DNA of 64,000 nucleotides from Cinnamomum chago (lineage: Eukaryota > Streptophyta > Magnoliopsida > Laurales > Lauraceae). Under the pieces are notes generated by a model. It saw only the letters and a program-made list of their open reading frames with translations. It was not told the DNA's origin and did not search any database. Position numbers and translations under genes: made by a program. The stretch spans positions 59,454,501 through 59,518,500 of the forward strand of contig CP142457.1 in NCBI GenBank assembly GCA_038049695.1, in the 5' to 3' direction. Shown piece after piece: positions 56,284 through 64,000 of the stretch. Each line of letters starts with the position of its first letter. The stretch's first letter is position 1.

Positions 56284-56721
56284 CCTGCAGGTAGTGTCGT
56301 TCGTGGCCCGGATTGGGCAGCTGGACTTTAGAAACACAGATCCATATCCAGCCCAAGCCTGACAAGGGCCCCAAGTGCCTGGCCTGAGCCTACCCAATTA
56401 GTCAATAGGGCTGGTGTGGTATCATTGATTTAGGCTCGCAAATCAGTCACGAAACTACATATTTGGGCAAGTCAGTCGCTACTCTAACCAGCACTGCTTG
56501 TTTGGGCAGGGCTTCTAGGCTTCTAGGCTTCTATCACTTTTTCCTTTTTTTTTTGTAAGAGACTTCTATCACTTAATCCAAGTCTGCTACAATGGGCCCA
56601 AATTTTAGAGGCAGGCCTGGCAGGAGTACTAAAATCTAAGGTCCAAACCCGGACCAAAGCAGGCCTGACTGACATGGGTCAGGCTCATCTGGGCCTGTCC
56701 ATGATCATCCCTACCCACAGG
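56284..56721. mobile_element. Degenerate hAT-like MITE, ~422 bp
   Basis: Element 56292-56713 begins tagtgtcgttcgtggcccgg and ends gggcctgtccatgatcatcccta, imperfect inverted repeats of the same general type as the elements at 47701 and 49282. The 8-bp flanks cctgcagg and cccacagg agree at 6 of 8. It lies between the convergent START and VPS8 genes. Confidence 0.62.
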
Positions 56722-57519
56722 ATGACTATTGTGTCATAAAGCTACTTTTCTACTCCCAGAAAAATGGAAATTTATGGTTAATTCCATTATGATTGACAAG
56801 GGTGTGTTTGCATGGATGCGACAGTCTGCTGCCCAGGCGAGTAAATATGCTTCAATATGCCAAGAATTTTAATCAACTTTGCCCAACATGTTCTCATATA
56901 GCTTGTGTGAAATACGAAGCCCATGATTATATCAACGGGCTAACATTTCACCAGGATTCAGGACAACTTTTTCCTGCTTCCTATTCGGGCCTCTAAAAAA
57001 CTTTACTCAGACCTTCCTTAAACCCGCATCAATGCGAAGTTGTCACTTATCCAATCATGTATGAAACCATTGAGGGACTTTTAATATGAAAAACTGAAGG
57101 GCTGGGCTACTTAGATTTTTAAGACACCATTTATATCCATACGAAGAGACCTCATTCACCCACCTAATGAGATGACCATGCATGTGGGATTAAAAATCAA
57201 CCAATAATAGCTCCGCTAAAAAGGATACATAGGGAGAATCACATCACATGAAAAAAACTGACACAATTCATAGACACCTTCATTCGGTTTGTTTTCATTT
57301 TTTTATTATTTTTTAACTCCTAGGACTTGACTGAAGGCTTCGTTTATTTAATTTGGTCATAAGCATCAGCAAAAATCTTATTTTCATTGAAATGGATTGG
57401 TGTCTGAGAATTAAAAAGATCTGCAAAACAAACAAATGCTATGAGACAAACCTCTTGTTAATGCATGCAAGTAAAACCTTTCCAAAAAAGATTATGATTT
57501 CATAAGCAGAAACCACAAT

Positions 57520-57520
<1 letters not shown>

Positions 57521-57574
<54 letters not shown>
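57521..57574. repeat. (CT)27 microsatellite
   Basis: About 27 uninterrupted CT repeats, some 290 bp beyond the VPS8 stop codon. Length is likely to vary between individuals. Confidence 0.95.
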
Positions 57575-57577
<3 letters not shown>

Positions 57578-57859
57578 TTACAGAAGACGAAATGTGGTGC
57601 GTCCAAATTTACAGTACAACAAACATTGTGCTAAACAACAATACAGAGGAGAAATAGACACGCTATGAACAAAATTTTCTATAATTTTGATTGCACAATG
57701 ACATTGATTTCTCAAATGGTTTGGTACAATTCCGAAGCGCCTCCACTTTTTAGTGTAGTATAGTTAGCAATGTTGACATCATAACCATATTACTTTCTTC
57801 TTCTTTCAGTATCTGCAAAAGCATTTTCCATCCATTATAAGTGGTTTGGCATTAAAATA

Positions 57860-60800
57860 CTAGAGCAAAAATAATTCGTAGAATAGAGAACGGTAGAACT
57901 CACTGAATATACTGGATTTCAGGGGAAATCGAATTGAAGATCCCTTTGCCTTTGGCTCCCTCGTTTGTCTAATTTTGCTTGGTTTTTCACTTTTCATTGT
58001 AACACTACTACTTTCTCCTGTTAGCAAGTCAGATCCCTTCTTTACCTTATCATGATACATTGCTGGAGGTGCAAGCCTCAATTGAGGTAAGGTGTCTATC
58101 TGGATAGATTTCTGGTTTTTCCCAAGATTACTCAATATTTCAAACTGCAGAAAAGAAGTACAGTAACTTACTACATTGTTCAAAGTAAACATGAATCTAG
58201 GGACATACCAAGATACTCAAGAACTTCTATTGATCTTGAGTATCAGGAACTGTAAATAACGGTTGATCTAATGAACCCATCCTTGAATACAGGGAGCCCC
58301 AGAATTTTCTTAAGTAGGAAGATTTATCTGTCCCTCGGAGGAAAAGAAAAGCTGCCCTCATTCAACAGGAAAGAAACATAAATTGAAGGGCAAGGATTTT
58401 CCAATCTGGGAGATTTTTTTTTTTTGGTAAATCTGGGAGATTCTTGGGGCACCTTCTCAGAGAGACCATCTGCCAACAGTCCACATTTTATAAATCCATC
58501 GGGAAAAAAACCTGCAAAAGAAGATTTCAACAACCGACCAAAAAGTCTACTTACCCTAGACATTTGATGAAGCCCATAAGGTAGCTCTACCGCATCAGAT
58601 TCATGTATACTGTGAACCGTATTAATACCTTGTGGCTGTTGAGTTCTTGACAAGGAATTTTTGACCAATCCATTCTCCATGAGGATTGTTTTGCCTCTAG
58701 CTCGTGAGGTTTTCTTCTTAGGTGTACAAATAGGGCATCCAGCTGAGTAATCCCTAATTGATCCTTCGTTTTCATGAAATTCACATTGGAGATGGGTTGC
58801 ATGACCGCAGTTGAATACACGAATGCTAATGGCAGATGAGTCCTTGGAGAAGGAAGAACCACATATACAGCAACTACCACTCCTTGGGGAATACGCATGG
58901 CACGCCCCTTTCTTGAGTAAGCTCATGGTATAATATGTATCATCCTCGATCAAAGATTTAGCAGTGTCCTGCAAAAAAAATTTTTACATAGAATCACCAA
59001 GTTGTTCTCATTTATTGTGCAAGCAAAGCAATCAAAGAAATGGGAATTAAAAAAAAAAAAAAAAAAAAAAAAAAGAAGCTGACATTCTATGAGAGCTATT
59101 ATACAGAGTTCGAAAGTAAAGAATTTGTTCTTAAATAGATTTGATGAGAGCATAACAATTCTTGATATCTTAGATCCATATTTAGCTTAGTAGAACTTGA
59201 GATGTGGACAGTGGGACTAATTACTCATTTCACAATTGACTACAGCTTAGTTTCCCAATAGAAAGTTCATCCAATCGATAAGAAATTACTATGTTAATTA
59301 TGGATGGCACCAGGACCTGGACTTCAGAGACCAAGCATACCCAATACTACATCATGGTTGTTTTTGTCACAATCAGAGTGTATGTCAGAATTAATTCTTT
59401 GAAATGAGCAACGTCTACTCGGAAACAACAGCATGTTGGATCTCTTCACGGATTATTTATTATTAACTTCAACATCATGACAAAATATTATTATATGTTT
59501 GCTTCTTTTGAAATCTAGCTAAAACATTGATTTTGTTAATTGAAAATATGGAAACATTTATTAATTGGTAATTTAGAGTAAGATCTGTACACAACTTTGA
59601 TGGGTGCTATTTTTGCATCCATTTTTCATTTAAAATAAATATTTAGTTAAATTATTTGAATATTATGCCAAATCCAGAAATCCTAACATTGTTTTTCTAA
59701 TTAAAAATATTGAAATATTTCTTAACTGGTAATTTAGAGTAAGATCTGTACAGAACTTTTATTGGTGCTATTTTTGCATTTGATTTTTATTTTAAAAAAT
59801 ATTTACTTAAATTACTTGAAATTATGCCAAATACAGAAATTATATGCTTTAGGGCTAACAAAATCAGACACTTCATCCCAGTATCAGATTCCTACACACA
59901 TGCCTGTCTGTCTTCATGCAACTTAGACCACAGGTCATGCATTGGTTCAAATGCCAGCATCTTGATGCAATTATAGGCCAGAAAATATGAACCATATGAT
60001 TTACATTTCTTTTGTGAACTGGGAACAATATTATTGTAACTTCCATCTCAACAGACTGATAAGACCCGGTAAACAAGTAATGTACAAAAGAATGTGTAAA
60101 CTAGAATACCAGAATTGTTCTCTCATATCCATATGTTCCAAGCATTCCCAATATAGTGAGTTTGAAATCACCAAACTCCTGGCTCCCATTATCTGAAAGG
60201 AGCTTAGCCATAATTGCTGGAAGTGGTACATATCCAACCATTCCCTCAACAATTTCCTGGATGAACCGAGACAACAGTCTCTTTAAAATATGAGCACCTT
60301 TCTCTGACTTCGAGCTCCTCCATCTAGCCAAGGCATGACCATTTCTTCGTTCAGAAACCTTTTTGATGACATAGAAATCTCTCAATGGCTCACAAAACCT
60401 GTATACAGACATTCTTACAAGATTAAACATAGGATAGATGAGTGAGAATGGACCCGAAAGTTAGTGACTGAAGACCTCAGGAATGTACAGGAAGTAAATG
60501 ATGACAAGAGCTTTGCAGTTATGCTACACCTACAAACTTGCAGTTTTAAAGTATCATTTCTGCCCAGTAGTCCAACTTTGCCCTACACACATGCAGATCT
60601 CAACCCATTTGCAAACACATGCCATTCCCAAGATCCAAGTGGGCCATTAAGAACAACCCATGATTATGTGCCTTACACCCAAAATTATGCTAACGCATTC
60701 GATATGGCCAACAAATTCAAAATACATGATGACCCACCAGGTGTGTGGAATGACATGTTCCTGAGACATGGAAGGCACATAGACAAAGGGGCCACATAAT

Positions 60801-63800
60801 GAACAGCTTGGATCTTGCACATATGCACAACCCTAACATGAGTAAGCATGATGCTCTAGATCTGAATTCACATTAGGCTTGGCTGAATGTGGCTCCTCGC
60901 GATTTTGGAAACAGTCAATGTTATCCTTGAGTCATAAATTCTATTAGTAAAAGAACCCGAATCAAGGAGAATATTCTCTTTGTTCTCAAAAGATCAATGC
61001 ACCAAACATCTTTAGCCAACCTCTAATAACAAATTCATGTCAGGAGGAACCTCTTTGTACATTAGGAGATCGTCTTGCAAAAGAGATTTTTGAAACGGCA
61101 AATCATGAGAAGCACAACAGAAACGAAGAAACTAATAAGCGGTGAATGAACATTGGACTTACGAGTCAAGTAACCGGAACCATAGAGACTCAGACTCTTG
61201 GGGATCTAAACGGGCAGTGTTTCGCTGGCATAAGCCAATAGAAGCATGCAGTAAGTCACGCACAGTACTAGCCTGCATAACAGAAAAGCACAATTTTAAA
61301 GCAAATTAATTAAACCACCAATAATAAAGGTTAACCAAATTTGTCTTTAAAGCAAAATAATGATTTTACAAACCTCTTTCATCCTTAAAATAGTGTTGAT
61401 CTGCTCCATCTCCATAAAGCTACTTGAAGTAATTTTGGAAATTGTACTTTCTATAGCAATATCAAGTATGTGTAGTTTTTCGGTAAGGCCAGACAAGGTT
61501 AGTGAAAGAGCACTTCCAACATCACCAACTCTTTCTAGCAAAAATGCAGCTGCATCTGTGATCCCATATTCCTGGCACAACCGTAAGCAGTGCTCCACCC
61601 TATAGTTTTCAAATGTCTCCAAGAATTTGAGAACTGAGTTGCTTTCATACTGACACAAAAGCTGCATAATGAAAACATAGGCATGTTAATAATTTGAGGT
61701 CATTAGGTGTACAGCAAGTAGGTACGGTCATCAAGTGGGCCATGTGGGCCCCACAGACAGATTTGTCTAGAAGGGCCTCAATGACCCTGTTTCTTGGAAA
61801 GTTCTTTTTTTTTTTTTGCTAGGTTGGCCCACTGGCCAGGAGTGACACTACGCATCTAGAGACCTGGGGATCAATCCCTGGGCATGTCTGCAATACCAAG
61901 GTGCCACCACCACTCAACCATGAGTGTGTTGGCGTTCTGATTTCTTAGTTATTCCTCTCACTTTCTTGCTATAATGTGTTCATTAAGGTCGTAGATTAAG
62001 GTAAAAGTCTATTACGATGGTATTTGATTGCTTAAATCTCAGTTTTTGGGGAAATCATAATGTAATAGTCAACTGTGCAGGAAAACACATTCGACAGTCA
62101 ACAGTTTTGTATTTTTCTTTTCTTTTCTTTTCTTTGTTTATTTTAAGCAACTTGAGGTGTTATTAGCTTTACTTAAAAGGTATGATTGTATTAGGATTAT
62201 TAGGGATATCTGATTTAGGGTTTTATGAGAGTTTAAAGCCTTATTTAACGATGTCTGCAGTCAGCTGTAGGAAACAGTGGACAGATGACATTCATCTTTG
62301 AATAAAGTTAGAGATTTTGTCTCTTTTGAACTCTCTGTGATACTTTCTACCATTAGTCCCTTTGTTTCATGGTGTTATTGGTGAAAGCATTAGATTGATT
62401 GCATATGCATTGGACTGATTGCATCGACCAGTGCTTGAAGTGTGCATCCTGGGGCTCCTTGAAGAACAGTCACTGCAAACTCTGTGCACTAGCAGTATTC
62501 TACTGATTTAATACCGCCTACAGGTTTGGTTTACACACATGACTGCATCAGATGGCTGAGGGCCCACAGTATCACAAATAATTTCACATACCTAGACAAT
62601 TCAACAGTTCTAGTGATAATACTGGAACTGTGGTTATTCATTTTTCTTAACAAAAATTTCAGTACATTAATTAAGATTATGACATTTATTCCATCCTGTT
62701 TGTCGATTACACTGCCCACATGTGAAAACTATCCTGTCGTTTACCAGTTCTCGAAAAAAAAATGCAGGTCATAAGTACTTGTCCCATTATAATTTAAGAA
62801 GTGACTGGATCAAACAAATCATATTAAGACTGTAGATCATTGTTCTCCATTCATGATGAAACCTGCAACCTGCACCATACAGCTCTCTCCTGGACCTAAA
62901 TGCACCATTCTGTTGTATTTCTTTTGATTAAATTATGACAGAGTTTGGGATGGTATTTACACTAAATATTAAAGTATTAGACATGTTTTGGCGATTCTGA
63001 AATGTGTGTAACAATTGACAGAATAAAATGATCACACATCAGAAACTGAGTACATTTCAACATTCAATCAGGGAAAAGAACATTGTGACCAATAAAAAAA
63101 ATGAATATTGTTGTGACCGATAAAAAAAATACGAACTTTGTTGCACAAAATCATTCTGCAGTAATGGTCAAAATCAGATTAGAGGAATGACCATTGTAAG
63201 AATCAACAAATAGGAACTACACAAAAATGATAAATTCTTAAATATCAAGAGAAATAAATACCTAATGCATCTCTCAATCTGAAATGCCCAAAATAGAGCC
63301 GTGCTATAAAAATGATTGGCTCACCTCAAGATAAAGTTCAGCCATTTCATCAGTTACATGAATTGAATTGTGACGTAGAAGCTTAGGAAAATTAGAGACT
63401 CTCTCCATGTAAGCCTTTAGTTCATCTGATTGATCCTTCATCTGCTTTGCGTAAGTTGCATCCAAAGCATCACCCCTTTCAAAAGAGGAAAAGTCAAGTG
63501 TGCCAGACAAATGAACCTCAATAACTGTCTTTAAATAAAGAAAAAGACTTTTTGGGTGAGACTGAAGTTCGGACAGGATATGATCACTTTCTTTGCTGAA
63601 TTGATCAATGATCAAAAAGACAGCGCCCTCTCTGCAGCAGAAAAACCAAAAAAATGGCTATATGAGAATACGCGTTACAGCATTAAATCTTAGACATGAG
63701 GGAAAAGGGGAAAAAATCAACTATATTAGGGATCAATTATAAAACTAAAACTGAAAGAACAGATACAATTCATTAACATAACACCTGCAACTTTACCTGC

Positions 63801-63987
63801 TTAAGTTAACCAACTCATGAATTCGAGAAATAACAGCTGCCTTAAAAGCAGAAGATTCAGTATCTCTCCACTGTATTAACATGTTGTTAATAAACACAAA
63901 GGCATGGAGAGGTTCACCCACATCTTTCATATAACTATCTAAAGCAGCAAGATACTGTCCTCTGATTGTGTGTATAAAGCCACAAAC
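57860..63987 (-). CDS. VPS8: VPS8, CORVET tethering subunit with RING (3' part)
   Basis: VPS8 is the Rab5-binding subunit of the CORVET complex, which tethers endosomes during vacuolar trafficking. Minus-strand exons in coding order are 63797-63987, 63325-63631, 61374-61661, 61163-61272, 60110-60398, 58555-58968 and 57860-58144. Phases agree throughout, giving 627 residues of the C-terminal part. Characteristic text includes AELYLE/LLCQYESNSVLKFL, YRVEHCLRLCQEYGITDAAA and FIQEIVEGMVGYVPLPAIM. A RING-type finger (partial residues about 428-480) reads SCCICGSS, FNCGHATHLQC, GCPIC. The C terminus is Lys/Arg-rich and ends past GSSIRFPLKSSIF. A GTGAGT inside the last exon could be a donor, so the final residues are uncertain. 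The 5' part lies beyond 64000. It is convergent with the START gene. Confidence 0.9.
59523..59842. repeat. Diverged two-copy tandem duplication (~172-bp unit)
   Basis: Units from 59523 and 59695 share ggtaatttagagtaagatct, ggtgctatttttgcat and attatgccaaat. They are diverged, so the duplication is old. It lies in a VPS8 intron. Confidence 0.85.
61805..61934 (-). mobile_element. SINE-like insert with poly(A) tail, antisense plus
   Basis: On the minus strand, tggttgagtggtggtgg (box A-like) is followed about 35 bp later by gggattgatccc (box B-like). The insert ends in a 13-base A tail (61805-61817 on plus). The layout suggests a tRNA-derived SINE in a VPS8 intron, with VPS8 in the same orientation. 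I found no convincing TSD, so the 5' end is approximate. Confidence 0.55.
61935..63324 (-). other. VPS8 intron, remaining sequence
   Basis: AT-rich intron with a (ttttc)n-like run near 62116-62135. I see no gene, and no repeat that I can delimit. Confidence 0.45.
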
Positions 63988-64000
63988 CTGTGTGTGGACA

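Overview
This window is nuclear DNA of a flowering plant. It has spliced genes with GT-AG introns, AT-rich introns up to about 5.7 kb long, and abundant plant transposable elements: copia LTR retrotransposon, L1-like LINEs, Au-type SINE, hAT-like MITEs and a TRIM fragment. The long TE-filled introns and the many 'gggcccac' stretches would fit a magnoliid or another early-diverging angiosperm, but the sequence alone does not prove this. I see no bacterial-style operon, CRISPR array, rRNA gene or intact tRNA gene.

Four protein-coding genes can be reconstructed by hand with consistent splice phases. (1) 75-16552, plus: the 3' part (15 exons, 914 residues) of a VPS13-family lipid-transfer gene most like Arabidopsis SHRUBBY. 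(2) 18799-25669, minus: a three-exon gene for a 355-residue basic, low-complexity protein of unknown function, with a 5.7-kb first intron; it is convergent with gene 1. (3) 50444-55855, plus: a six-exon START-domain protein of 446 residues with an N-terminal membrane segment. (4) 57860-63987, minus: the 3' part (7 exons, 627 residues) of VPS8, a CORVET tethering subunit with a C-terminal RING; it is convergent with gene 3. Three of the four concern membrane lipid or vesicle traffic, but nothing shows that they are co-regulated.

Region by region: 1-16.5 kb is VPS13, whose introns carry LINE pieces with clear target-site duplications (TSDs), a 43-bp retro-inserted fragment and a nearly identical partial exon duplication. 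16.5-25.7 kb holds the convergent unknown gene, with a decayed LINE and a MITE nested in its first intron. 25.7-28.3 kb is intergenic, with a foldback MITE and a 75-bp tandem repeat. 28.3-35.0 kb is a complete nested structure: a copia element with paired 271-bp LTRs and a 5-bp TSD. Its front end is fused to a TRIM-like internal domain plus LTR, and its tail is split by a 3.6-kb solo LTR with its own TSD. 35-50 kb is gene-free and repeat-rich (tandem arrays, duplicated blocks, two SINEs, two foldback MITEs, two hAT-like MITEs). 50.4-64 kb holds START and VPS8 with LINE relics, another MITE and a SINE-like insert.

I found no wholly new biological system. The items most worth checking are the VPS13 exon duplication that creates a decoy acceptor, the copia/TRIM chimera, the nested solo LTR with its palindrome cluster, and the 43-bp retroinsertion with a perfect 13-bp TSD.
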